Assembly (NCBI GenBank): GCA_045660385.1
Contig: JAZRDT010000145.1
Location: 1 to 50,117 of the forward strand
Length of the DNA stretch: 50,117 nucleotides
Source: UBA1189 sp045660385
Lineage (GTDB): Bacteria > Bacteroidota > Bacteroidia > Bacteroidales > Bacteroidaceae
Direction: 5' to 3'
A program made the position numbers and the translations under genes. How positions within the stretch are numbered: position 1 is the stretch's first letter; each line of letters begins with the position of its first letter. Below, piece after piece: positions 25,196-34,155 of the stretch. Below the pieces are notes generated by a model. That model did not search any database. It was given only the letters and a program-made list of their open reading frames with translations, and was not told the DNA's origin.

Positions 25196-26866
25196 TTATT
25201 CGATTACCGGCTCCAAGAATACCTGATCGATACGGAATGTACGGTCGTGTTCTTCATCCTTTGAACCCATAGTACAAGTCAACTTGAGCTGTGTGTGCTT
25301 CGTTGCTGACTCATCCATGTTGAACTCATTGTAGGGGAATTCAAAATAGTCAACACCTTCTGCAGCATCGTCGGGAACCAAAGTCAATGTATCCACTCTT
25401 GTGGGGTCATTGTAGAGTTCCTTACCTACAGAAACCTTGGTAGCCTTACCCTTCTCGTTGCGGTATGAGAGCTCTGCCTTGAACTTGTTGGGGAGGAGCA
25501 AGGTGTCGCGGGGGTTAAGGTAGTTTTTCGGAACGAATACCACCTTTACACGGTACTTGGCAGACAATACATTGTTGAAGGTAAATGTCACCTCAGGTTT
25601 ACCTGTCTTTGTCAAGGGTGCATATACACCAACTACGCCATTGTGAGTCTGCTTATACCATACGGTGCTATCCTTGCTTATGCTTTTTGACTCTTTTGAG
25701 CATTTTGCATATTCATCATTTAAGATTGCAGGGTTTTCAGCACTGCTCAACAAACTTTCACCCTCTATGCGCAATGTATCGTGCCAGATGGTTGTGGGGA
25801 AGTTGTAGCTATCTACGATGTAAAGTGTTCCGTTGCTGAGTTCCTGCTTTTCGAGTACATTCTCATATAGTTTCTCCAATTCCTCATCCTTGAAGGTCTT
25901 GCGTTGTGTTCTGCCAGTTGCGCCACCGGTCATGTTGGTGTAACAGTATGAGGTAAGTGAGTCTGTCGGACTCTTCTGCATTGAATTGCTGAACACTAAA
26001 AAACGACACATGAAGTCCTTGGCCATTACATCTTGTAATGAGTCGCCGAGTGCATTGGTCTTGTCGTATACGAAGTAGGTCTTTACCTTCTCGTGCATCT
26101 CTCTCCATGCCTTGTTCGTGGGGGCAAACATGGTGTATGAGCTGTCCTCGAGGCTGATGTCCCCGAAGCGGCTGAACCACTCGTTGTCTTCAATCACTAC
26201 AGAGTCAAGATAGGTTACCTGACCGCCTACAATGGGACCTTCAATACTGTTGTTCTCATCGAAAATAGTTTCGTCGTATGATTTTAAAAATCCATTCAGC
26301 AATGATAAGGAGTCCACCTTGGCCAGTTGTTCCCAAATATTCGCAGTAAAGATAGCATGTCCCTCTGTCTTATGGAGCAAGCCGTTCTTTGCTGTAATAT
26401 TGGCATCCTTTACAAATGCTTCCTTGAAGAAGTAGCTGTTTACCTCTCCTTCAAAAGGATTGTTTTTGCCATTGAGCATCTTGACTCTGTTCTCAGTCAT
26501 CATGCCACTGGCTGTATGGTTGTAGTTCGCAATGTGGTTCTCTACGAACTCCAACTTGTATACATTGATCATGCTGTCGCTAACACCTTCCAACGGATGA
26601 GTTGTATAGAAATCGCTTCCATCAACGGGGGCCCAAACGGTAAAGAAGCGGTTCTGGTTCAAATCATCATCATAGCCTGTTGCCTTTACGTATGCTTCAA
26701 ATTGGTTCAATTCGGGGTCTGCCTGAATGAGCTCCCATAGTGTCTCAGTGGCATTCAGCTCGGGCTTGGTCTGATAGTGTTCGTTCCAAGTGTCTGTACA
26801 TGCTGTCATTGCCAATGAAGCCAGGCTGCATGTCAGTGCCTTAAATATAATATTTTTTCTTTTCAT
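25196..26866 (-). CDS. FAS1 (fasciclin)-domain surface lipoprotein, third of operon
   Basis: A 556-aa lipoprotein (lipobox LAMTAC, Cys23, then Thr-Asp). Two FAS1-like units can be seen. The first runs from ETLWELIQADPELNQFEAYV through FFTVWAPVDGSDF to KNGLLHKTEGHAIF. The second runs from LLNGFLKSYDE through YTMFAPTNKAWREM to NGTLYIVDSYNFPTTI. A C-terminal beta-rich domain (about 370-556) resembles a carbohydrate-binding-like sandwich and ends FRIDQVFLEPVIE. FAS1 domains mediate adhesion or ligand binding. Next to SusC the likely role is an accessory surface-glycan- or ligand-binding protein; that is inference. It lies 30 bp after another FAS1 gene and 29 bp before SusC. Confidence 0.85.
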   Translation of the reverse strand: MKRKNIIFKALTCSLASLAMTACTDTWNEHYQTKPELNATETLWELIQADPELNQFEAYVKATGYDDDLNQNRFFTVWAPVDGSDFYTTHPLEGVSDSMINVYKLEFVENHIANYNHTASGMMTENRVKMLNGKNNPFEGEVNSYFFKEAFVKDANITAKNGLLHKTEGHAIFTANIWEQLAKVDSLSLLNGFLKSYDETIFDENNSIEGPIVGGQVTYLDSVVIEDNEWFSRFGDISLEDSSYTMFAPTNKAWREMHEKVKTYFVYDKTNALGDSLQDVMAKDFMCRFLVFSNSMQKSPTDSLTSYCYTNMTGGATGRTQRKTFKDEELEKLYENVLEKQELSNGTLYIVDSYNFPTTIWHDTLRIEGESLLSSAENPAILNDEYAKCSKESKSISKDSTVWYKQTHNGVVGVYAPLTKTGKPEVTFTFNNVLSAKYRVKVVFVPKNYLNPRDTLLLPNKFKAELSYRNEKGKATKVSVGKELYNDPTRVDTLTLVPDDAAEGVDYFEFPYNEFNMDESATKHTQLKLTCTMGSKDEEHDRTFRIDQVFLEPVIE

Positions 26867-26896
26867 AATGAAAATATGTGCTTTATCGTTTTGTCA

Positions 26897-28960
26897 TTAT
26901 TTACGTTTCTCTTCCAATGTCAGACTTTCGTCGCGGATAAATGTCATAGGCACAATCTCTATGTAGTCGTGCATGAACTGTGCATTTCCATTGTCGTTTT
27001 CCATCACATTCTTGAAGCGGATCCAGTGCTCACCGGCGCTAAGGTACTTCGTTGTAACTACCTTGCGGAAGGTTGAGTTATCGTCTCTTGCTTTTCCTGC
27101 GGTGTATTCACCATAGTTACTGAAGGTGGTCGGGCCTTTCAAGTAGCCACGGTTCTTCATGGCTTTATCGTTTGCGACACCGTTGTCTTCAGTATTTGAG
27201 TCCTTCACCCAGTCAATCAAAGGATTGTTACCCAAGATACGCAAATCTACCGGGATACCAGTCACTTCATTGTCTATATAGAATTGTATAATGTGACGAG
27301 AGGAGTTGGCAGAATATCCCATACGAATTTCATAGGTACCTGCGGGTACGGGAGGAAGTTTATATGCAAAGTCAAATGCGTCAAGAGCCATCATCTCATC
27401 ACCCTGGTAGTTCGACCAACTGGTATGCGCTGATAGGTAGTATAGCATACCATCTTCAGAGTTAGCCTTCATATTATTGCAATAGTTATTGGGAATGTAT
27501 ACATCACCAGTACTGCGATTACCAGGATGTTTCCAACGGATATCGTTGTTGGTCAACTCCGAGCATAGTGATGAGCAGTCGACACGGATGATACCGTTCA
27601 GAACACGACCGGCCATTACATCCTCGTTGTAGATAAGGATCTTGTCAATTGTATGGATTGTTCCATTGAGAGCTTCACCTGAGAAATCTATGTAGAGAGA
27701 ATCGCTGTCTCTAAAGTCGTCAGGATTGTTGATCACAACATTCATGCATGCGAGTTGCTCTTCTGAGGCTCCTTCCATAGCTTTAGAACTTGCATAGTTG
27801 ATTAGAATTGTGTTTTGCAGGCTGGGAACCGTACGGGGCATGGTCACCTTCATCAAGCGGTTGTTCATGGTTTCGTAGTACTCGTGACGATCGGAGTTGG
27901 CTTGGAGGTCCTTTTCAGACTCAAAGTAACCCTCTACTACAATTTTGTAACAAACCAAGCGAGAATAGGGAAGTTTGCGGTCTACCAAGTGGTAGCCTAC
28001 AAATTGGTTTACCGGGTTCTTCTTACTGGTGAGCGGTGCGTTATGGTCGGTAATCACACCATCATGAGGATACCATTCTTTACACTTTTCTTCCAAATCC
28101 TGGAAGTTATAGATATCGGCATCGTTGAATACGCGGTCGGGCTCTACAAAGGCTGTAAAAGCATAATAGCGGTTCTTCGGATAGGGGGAACGCTCGCCGT
28201 TTCTATCGATGTTGGGTGCAGTTTTGTCACCATCGGTGTAGGTCTCATCCTTATACAATTGCAACTGATCGTCGTATCCAGTCATTTCCAACGCTTCGCT
28301 GAAAATGTAGAAGTAGTCATGATTGGCAATCTGTGAGGGAATGGTGTTGGTCGAAGGATTAAGAACTCGACCAAGGGTATGCACCACGCCATTCTCAACC
28401 TCTTCATCCTTTGCGATAATCAAACCATCTCCGTTGATGAAGAGTTGGCTGTGATTTTCTTCGTCTACTCCGAAACTCAGGCTAAGGTAGCGGTCGTTCA
28501 TATTCATGGTGGGGATAATGTCACCCTCCATATCGGTGGTCAAATAGATGGCGGGAAGCAGATGGGTCTGAGATATCACCTTACACATTGAGTCTGAGAG
28601 TTCGCTCAACTCGGGTGAAGTAACACCTGTCCACACAATATCATTGGCTTGGTCCAGTTTGTTTGCCTCTACTGAAGTCCAATAGATTGAATCTTGCTCG
28701 AACAAGTATCTTGCTACCGCATCGTTGGTGGGGGCAAAACAGGTATATTCACCGTATGCCTTCATCAGGCTGAGGCGACCACCACGGCGCAGGATTTCGA
28801 TGAAACTGCTGTAGGTCTCTGCGTTCTCCTCCAGATAGGAGGCTACTGTATGTCCTGTGAAGGTGTAGCGTGAGCCCTCGTCGATATAATCTTTACAGCT
28901 GCAGAATGCAATGGTGACAATAGCAGCCATAATCATGGTTTTGAATTTTATCTGTTTCAT
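26897..28960 (-). CDS. FAS1 (fasciclin)-domain surface lipoprotein, second of operon
   Basis: A 687-aa lipoprotein (lipobox AFCSC, Cys22, then Lys-Asp). The first FAS1 unit runs from ASYLEENAETYSSFIEIL through YTCFAPTNDAVARYL to NGVVHTLGRVLNP. A second FAS1-like unit follows from YFYIFSEALEMTGYDDQLQLY through YYAFTAFVEPDRVF to NGTIHTIDKILIY. A C-terminal beta-sandwich-like domain covers about 460-687, with PPVPAGTYEIRMGYSAN and AGEHWIRFKNV. It lies between SusD (upstream, 17 bp) and another FAS1 gene. No enzyme motif is seen. A binding role at the cell surface is inferred from the domains and the Asp after the lipidated Cys. Confidence 0.85.
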   Translation of the reverse strand: MKQIKFKTMIMAAIVTIAFCSCKDYIDEGSRYTFTGHTVASYLEENAETYSSFIEILRRGGRLSLMKAYGEYTCFAPTNDAVARYLFEQDSIYWTSVEANKLDQANDIVWTGVTSPELSELSDSMCKVISQTHLLPAIYLTTDMEGDIIPTMNMNDRYLSLSFGVDEENHSQLFINGDGLIIAKDEEVENGVVHTLGRVLNPSTNTIPSQIANHDYFYIFSEALEMTGYDDQLQLYKDETYTDGDKTAPNIDRNGERSPYPKNRYYAFTAFVEPDRVFNDADIYNFQDLEEKCKEWYPHDGVITDHNAPLTSKKNPVNQFVGYHLVDRKLPYSRLVCYKIVVEGYFESEKDLQANSDRHEYYETMNNRLMKVTMPRTVPSLQNTILINYASSKAMEGASEEQLACMNVVINNPDDFRDSDSLYIDFSGEALNGTIHTIDKILIYNEDVMAGRVLNGIIRVDCSSLCSELTNNDIRWKHPGNRSTGDVYIPNNYCNNMKANSEDGMLYYLSAHTSWSNYQGDEMMALDAFDFAYKLPPVPAGTYEIRMGYSANSSRHIIQFYIDNEVTGIPVDLRILGNNPLIDWVKDSNTEDNGVANDKAMKNRGYLKGPTTFSNYGEYTAGKARDDNSTFRKVVTTKYLSAGEHWIRFKNVMENDNGNAQFMHDYIEIVPMTFIRDESLTLEEKRK

Positions 28961-28977
28961 AGCATCGAATGTTTTGA

Positions 28978-30804
28978 TTAGTTCTTTTCAAATACATCAT
29001 CCGTCTCATATGCCTCATTCTGCTTCAAGAGCGGGTTGGTCTTGAGTTCGCTTTCCTGAATGGGGAAGAAGAGACAGTTCATAGAGGCCAGTTTGGTGCG
29101 GATAGCCTTCTGGTTACTCTCATATTTTCTGTCAACCATGATGTCGAGCATTGGACCGGTTTCTCCATCGCGCAATGCCTTACGTACGAGGTCGAACCAA
29201 CGCTTGCCTTCGAAGGCCAATTCACGCTGACGCTCAGTCAGCACCAATTCCTGCAGGCTCTCTGCATTACCTTCGGCATAGCTGATAGAGTCGTTTGTGG
29301 CTACCTTGTAGGGGTTTGAACGGTAGTATACAGCCTTAACCAAATCGAATGAGTTGACCAAGTCCTTATTACCAGGTGTTAGGGTGTCGTTACGGTGTGC
29401 CAAAGCCTCGGCCTTCATCAACATAACGTCGCTCACGCGGTATACAATCCAGTTTCTACCAGGAAGGTAGTAGCGTTTGTCATTATCTTCGCTATACTTT
29501 GCAGTTGTCAATGTACTAACTCCATAACCTGGGGTTTCGATTGTAGATACACCTGAGAAATAGCAGTATTTAATGATGGGATAGAGTTCCACATCACCTG
29601 TGGTTGACTGGTAGATGAAGCTGACACGACGATAGTCAGTTTTTGCATAGATACCATTGTCATCAGCGACAGACAGGACTTTAGCTGCGGCCAAGGGACC
29701 CACTTCGAGGTCGTTACCATAGAAATAGGGAACTTCATAGTTGCCCAATGATTCTTCGCTGCTGTGCTGCAGTTCGAAGATGCTCTCGCGGAGGCAGTTA
29801 CCGTCAGAGAATATTTCCATGTAGGGGGCATCCAAATATTGGGCATTCTTAATATCTGAGGGATGATGTACGAGAGGATACTTATTATCCACCTTTCCAC
29901 GGTAAAGATTTGTGGTTCGGGGGTTCTCTGCCTCATACTCCTTAACGTAGGCATTACGCTCGTTGATAATAGAATCACAGAAAGCGATACACTCCGTATA
30001 ACATTGGTCTACTGCAGCAGTCTTGGCTTTAGCTTCATAATGAAGGAACGCCGCTTTCCAAAGCAGTACATCTGCAATCATCGCGCGTACGGCATCCTTG
30101 GTAATGCGACCCTTATTGTCTGCCAATATGGGGAAGCTACCGGATGTCATTACCAAGGATTCAGCTTCGTAGAGGTCCTGCAGAATGAAATCCAATGCCT
30201 CCAGCGGTGTAGCCTGCTTTGCATAGAGTTCCTGGTCGTCGTCAATCTTTGCCTCCTTCAACAAGGGGATATCGCGGAAGGTACGTACCAGATAGAAGTG
30301 GCAGAGTGCGCGCATGGCGAGCATTTCGCCGCGGGTAACATCCATGTCACCCTCAGTGAAGTCGGGGTCTTCGTCCAATACATTGGGTGCAAAGTGCAAA
30401 ACGATGTTACAGTTGTTGATAATGGCATATAAATCCCCCCATGAGGTATATCTGTTTTGCGGAAGGAGGTTGGCTTCCATGATCTTTTTGATGTCGCCAT
30501 GTGCATCTGTATAGGTTCCCTCAACTACATTGTCGCTGCGGAGTTCGCCCCATACAATGAGACGGTCAAGGAAATTGCGGTGCGTCATCAGGCGGTAGCT
30601 GTTGGCAACTACGTTCTCTACATCGGTTTTCGTCTTCCAATAGTTCTCTAATGTTACCTTATCGGTCGGATAGATCGTCAGGAAGTCTTCGCATGAGCAG
30701 GTCATAGCTACGACTGCTCCCAATGCCAATGTCTTAATCGTGCGATTAAAACGGGTAAAGTTTATTTTGTTGAAGCTTTTCATATCTATATTGTTGCTTT
30801 TCAT
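28978..30804 (-). CDS. SusD/RagB-family lipoprotein (first pair)
   Basis: A 608-aa surface lipoprotein, lid of the adjacent SusC. The lipobox region MTCSC places the lipidated Cys at 38, followed by Glu-Asp. SusD features include WGELRSDNVVEG, YAIINNCNIVLHFAPNVL, RGEMLAMRALCHFYLVRTFRDIPL and the C-terminal ELVLTERQRELAFEGKRWFDLVR, an excellent match to the family signature. Its ATG is 2 bp after the SusC stop. A second in-frame ATG (30783) is possible and would still leave a good signal peptide. Confidence 0.95.
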   Translation of the reverse strand: MKSNNIDMKSFNKINFTRFNRTIKTLALGAVVAMTCSCEDFLTIYPTDKVTLENYWKTKTDVENVVANSYRLMTHRNFLDRLIVWGELRSDNVVEGTYTDAHGDIKKIMEANLLPQNRYTSWGDLYAIINNCNIVLHFAPNVLDEDPDFTEGDMDVTRGEMLAMRALCHFYLVRTFRDIPLLKEAKIDDDQELYAKQATPLEALDFILQDLYEAESLVMTSGSFPILADNKGRITKDAVRAMIADVLLWKAAFLHYEAKAKTAAVDQCYTECIAFCDSIINERNAYVKEYEAENPRTTNLYRGKVDNKYPLVHHPSDIKNAQYLDAPYMEIFSDGNCLRESIFELQHSSEESLGNYEVPYFYGNDLEVGPLAAAKVLSVADDNGIYAKTDYRRVSFIYQSTTGDVELYPIIKYCYFSGVSTIETPGYGVSTLTTAKYSEDNDKRYYLPGRNWIVYRVSDVMLMKAEALAHRNDTLTPGNKDLVNSFDLVKAVYYRSNPYKVATNDSISYAEGNAESLQELVLTERQRELAFEGKRWFDLVRKALRDGETGPMLDIMVDRKYESNQKAIRTKLASMNCLFFPIQESELKTNPLLKQNEAYETDDVFEKN

Positions 30805-30806
30805 TA

Positions 30807-33800
30807 TTAGAAACCTACGGTCAGGTTAAGAGTGAATGAACGGGGACGCGGGGTTTTTGAACCGTCAAAAGCCTGTCCCCAGCCATTAACACCGATTTCG
30901 GGGTCAAGACCGGTATACTTCGAGAGGATGAAGAGGTTGTTGGCCGAACCGGAGATATAGAGCGAGTTCAAACCATACTTCTTCAATACCTGAGGATCTA
31001 CTGAGTATGAAGCCTGTAAGTATGACATACGGAGGTATGAGGCATCTTCGAGGTAGCGGTCGCTACCCAACCAGTTGAAACCGGTATTGTACATGGCACG
31101 GGGCATCATAGTCACGTCACCCTCTTTTCTCCAACGCCAGTTGATGGCAATGCTCTGATTGTTGTTTGAGTGCATGTTTTCCAGGTCCATACGTGCTGAG
31201 TTAATCACATCAACACCATATCGGAAGGTGAACTGGCTCTTCAATGAGAAACGCTTGTATTGGAAGGTTGCACCGAAACCACCCTGCAATTTGGGGTTAG
31301 AGTTACCCAAGTATACGATATCGAGTTGGTTGATGTTACCGTCCTTGTTTACATCTTCGTACATGGCATCACCGCCGCGGAAGGGATATTCTGCTTTACC
31401 CTCCTTGTAGTTGTATACCATACGCAAGGGTTTGCCGTCGGCACCATAGATGGTGTTGCCTTCGTTGTCACCGGCTACGGGGTAGAGGTCGTGGAGTTTG
31501 TAGCCCATCTCCAATGCCTCAGCCTCCGCCTGTGCCCAACGCTCCTTGCTCCAAGTGGTATTGTAGTTGTAGCGATATACGCCCTTGAAACGGAAACCAT
31601 AGAGTGAACCGAGCGGGTTACCCAACTGGATACGGTTGAGGTATGAACCGTTCTTGTAGTTGAAGTCTGCGTTCGTGTTGTTCAGGATGCTCTCCTCCAT
31701 CTCCAGGATGGTATTGTAGTTCTTCGCGATGTTGGCATAGGCTGTAATGCTGAAATCGCCCACCTTGACAATCTTGTTTCCACTTACGTTCAATTCCCAA
31801 CCCCAGTTTCGTACGGCACCGGTGTTCTTGTAGGCCAATGAGCCGTAACCGTTTGAAGAGGGAATACCGTAGTTGCTCATCAGCTGGTCACTGGTGGTAT
31901 TGTCGTAATAGTTGAAGCTACCATCCAACTTATCGTTGAAGAAACCGAAGTCAGTACCGATGTTGTACTCGTTCTTCTTGGCCCACTTCAAGTCGGTCAG
32001 ACGGAGACCGCCCTGTGCTATAGAGGTGGTCCCCATGTACGAACCGCTGGTGCTGTAGGTGGTGTAGTGGAGGTATTCCTGACCCGGTTGGTTACCTGTG
32101 ATACCCCAACCCGGACGAATTGACAACATTGAGAGTTTCAACTTCTCTTCTGACCATTTCATCCAAGGTTCATCGATGATGTTCCAACGGAGTGAAACAG
32201 AGGGGAAGTTACCCCAACGGTTGTTGGCACCGAACTTGGTGCTACCGTCGCGACGCAAGGTGGCTGTAGCTGAATAGCGGCCCTCACGGAATGAGTAGAA
32301 TCCCTGGAAGAGGAAGGCCACTGAACGCCATTGGCCTGTAGATGTCCAACTATCTTTCAAGTAGGTACCTGTAGTTGTGCTTGTAGTTCCTGAGGGGATA
32401 CCATAAGAGGCCGAATATTGACCGTTGCTGTTACCGGAGTTCATTTCAAACTGAGCCAGGAACTGGGTCACGTGGTCGGGGTCAGCGAACTTCGGCGAGA
32501 AACGCAATTGGTGACGTGTGCTGAATGACAAGCTCTTGCTGTCTTCTACATCACTTGCATTGTATGCTTCGTCCAGAATTCCCTTTGTAGTCAGGCTGCT
32601 GGGACGATAACTGCTCTTGGTCAATGTGTTGGCATCCATATATACCATACCGTAGTAGCGGAGCTGGGTCTCGTCGTGGCTCAAGCCGAGGAGTTGGTAG
32701 TCGATCGAAATCTGCGGAGCGATACGGTAGCTCTTCTCATTTCTCCATGCGAGATTACCCATAGCAACGGGGTTGATCATGTCTTTCTGATTTTGGTTGA
32801 AGATGCCTGATGCAGTCTGTAGCATTAGGTAGTAGTCTTCGGTATCGTTGCCTTGAGGATCCTGTGCATAGATACTCATGTTAGGCATAATCTTTTGTGC
32901 GACAGGCAACAGGTCTGAATAGTTCTTGTCGTTGTTGGTATAGGTCAGCGAGAAGTCCGAAGAAACCTTGATACGGTCTGATACGTAGTAGTCCAATGCC
33001 ATTCGGGTAGAGAAACGGTCGAGCTGCTGCTCGATGATCTGTCCGGTCTGTGTGTAGTAACCTCCTGATACGCGGAAGGTAGCCTTCTCTCCACCACCGG
33101 TGAGTGAGATGTTGTGGTCGTGAGTGTGACCATGCTTTGAAACGGCAGCTACCCAGTCAGTATTGTTGTTGAAGTTCTCATACTCGGCGAAGCTCGGAGT
33201 GTAGTTCAACTCAGGAGCATATGAAGCAGAGCTGCTCTGTGTGGGGTTGAAGTGTGACTCCTTCAGGAACATGGTGTAGTCGTCACCGTTCAGGAGGTTC
33301 AAGCCCTTGGGTGTCCATGCATTGGTGTAGCGGTATGAGTAGCTGATACGGGTTTTACCGCGTGAACCACGCTTGGTCTTAATCATGATAACACCGTTCG
33401 AACCGCGTGAACCCCATACGGCTGATGCAGAAGCATCCTTCAAAACTTCAATGCTCTCGATATCCTCCGGGTTTACGGTCAACAACTGGGCAAATGACTC
33501 TTCGTTCGCAGTGCTGAAGTCGAAGTTGTCCTTCTCGGTAGCGGGCATCTCGAAGATGTTGTCATTTACTACGATCAAGGGCTGCTGGTTACCGGTAATG
33601 GTAGAGGTACCACGCAGACGCATCTGTGTACCTGAACCCAGGTTACCGGAGTTGAACACGATGTCAAGACCGGCAATCTGACCCTGCAGGGCTTCGTCGA
33701 CTGAGGCGAAGGAGAGACCCTCCATCTCACTCATGCTGAAGGTCTGCTTGGCAACAGACACCTCACGGTCGAGAATATCAAGACCGCCCGATTTGCTACG

Positions 33801-34142
33801 CTGCTTGGCCTCGATGATAACCTCCTCAATCTGGTTGTCATCCTTCATGGTGATATTGAACACGGTGCGTGTTCCAATCTCAAGAACTACGTCCTGGAAA
33901 CCTACGTAAGAGACCTTCAGTTTGTTCTTGTTGTTCTTTACAATCATGGTAAAGTTACCGTCAAAGTCAGTCGTAGCGTGCTCAACGATACGGTTGTCCT
34001 TGTCGATTTCCACCACGTTTACCATCATCAACGGACCCATCGCATCGCTGATCTGTCCGGAGATACGTTGCTGTGCACTCAGTGTAGTGGCTGAGGCGAT
34101 GAAGCAAAGTACAGATAATAGGATATACTTATATACTTTCAT
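30807..34142 (-). CDS. SusC/RagA-family TonB-dependent transporter (first pair)
   Basis: A 1111-aa outer-membrane transporter. The signal peptide ends TLSAQQ. A CarboxypepD_reg-like domain (about 27-100, ISGQISDAMGPLMMVNVVEI) is followed by a plug with the canonical MRLRGTSTITGNQQPLIVVN and ESIEVLKDASASAVWGSRGS segments. The barrel ends in RSFTLNLTVGF with the terminal Phe used for barrel assembly. Its plug is far more typical than that of the second SusC in this locus, so the two pairs are not recent duplicates. It is preceded 13 bp upstream by a FAS1 lipoprotein gene and followed 2 bp later by SusD. Confidence 0.95.
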   Translation of the reverse strand: MKVYKYILLSVLCFIASATTLSAQQRISGQISDAMGPLMMVNVVEIDKDNRIVEHATTDFDGNFTMIVKNNKNKLKVSYVGFQDVVLEIGTRTVFNITMKDDNQIEEVIIEAKQRSKSGGLDILDREVSVAKQTFSMSEMEGLSFASVDEALQGQIAGLDIVFNSGNLGSGTQMRLRGTSTITGNQQPLIVVNDNIFEMPATEKDNFDFSTANEESFAQLLTVNPEDIESIEVLKDASASAVWGSRGSNGVIMIKTKRGSRGKTRISYSYRYTNAWTPKGLNLLNGDDYTMFLKESHFNPTQSSSASYAPELNYTPSFAEYENFNNNTDWVAAVSKHGHTHDHNISLTGGGEKATFRVSGGYYTQTGQIIEQQLDRFSTRMALDYYVSDRIKVSSDFSLTYTNNDKNYSDLLPVAQKIMPNMSIYAQDPQGNDTEDYYLMLQTASGIFNQNQKDMINPVAMGNLAWRNEKSYRIAPQISIDYQLLGLSHDETQLRYYGMVYMDANTLTKSSYRPSSLTTKGILDEAYNASDVEDSKSLSFSTRHQLRFSPKFADPDHVTQFLAQFEMNSGNSNGQYSASYGIPSGTTSTTTGTYLKDSWTSTGQWRSVAFLFQGFYSFREGRYSATATLRRDGSTKFGANNRWGNFPSVSLRWNIIDEPWMKWSEEKLKLSMLSIRPGWGITGNQPGQEYLHYTTYSTSGSYMGTTSIAQGGLRLTDLKWAKKNEYNIGTDFGFFNDKLDGSFNYYDNTTSDQLMSNYGIPSSNGYGSLAYKNTGAVRNWGWELNVSGNKIVKVGDFSITAYANIAKNYNTILEMEESILNNTNADFNYKNGSYLNRIQLGNPLGSLYGFRFKGVYRYNYNTTWSKERWAQAEAEALEMGYKLHDLYPVAGDNEGNTIYGADGKPLRMVYNYKEGKAEYPFRGGDAMYEDVNKDGNINQLDIVYLGNSNPKLQGGFGATFQYKRFSLKSQFTFRYGVDVINSARMDLENMHSNNNQSIAINWRWRKEGDVTMMPRAMYNTGFNWLGSDRYLEDASYLRMSYLQASYSVDPQVLKKYGLNSLYISGSANNLFILSKYTGLDPEIGVNGWGQAFDGSKTPRPRSFTLNLTVGF

Positions 34143-34155
34143 GATACCTTATGTT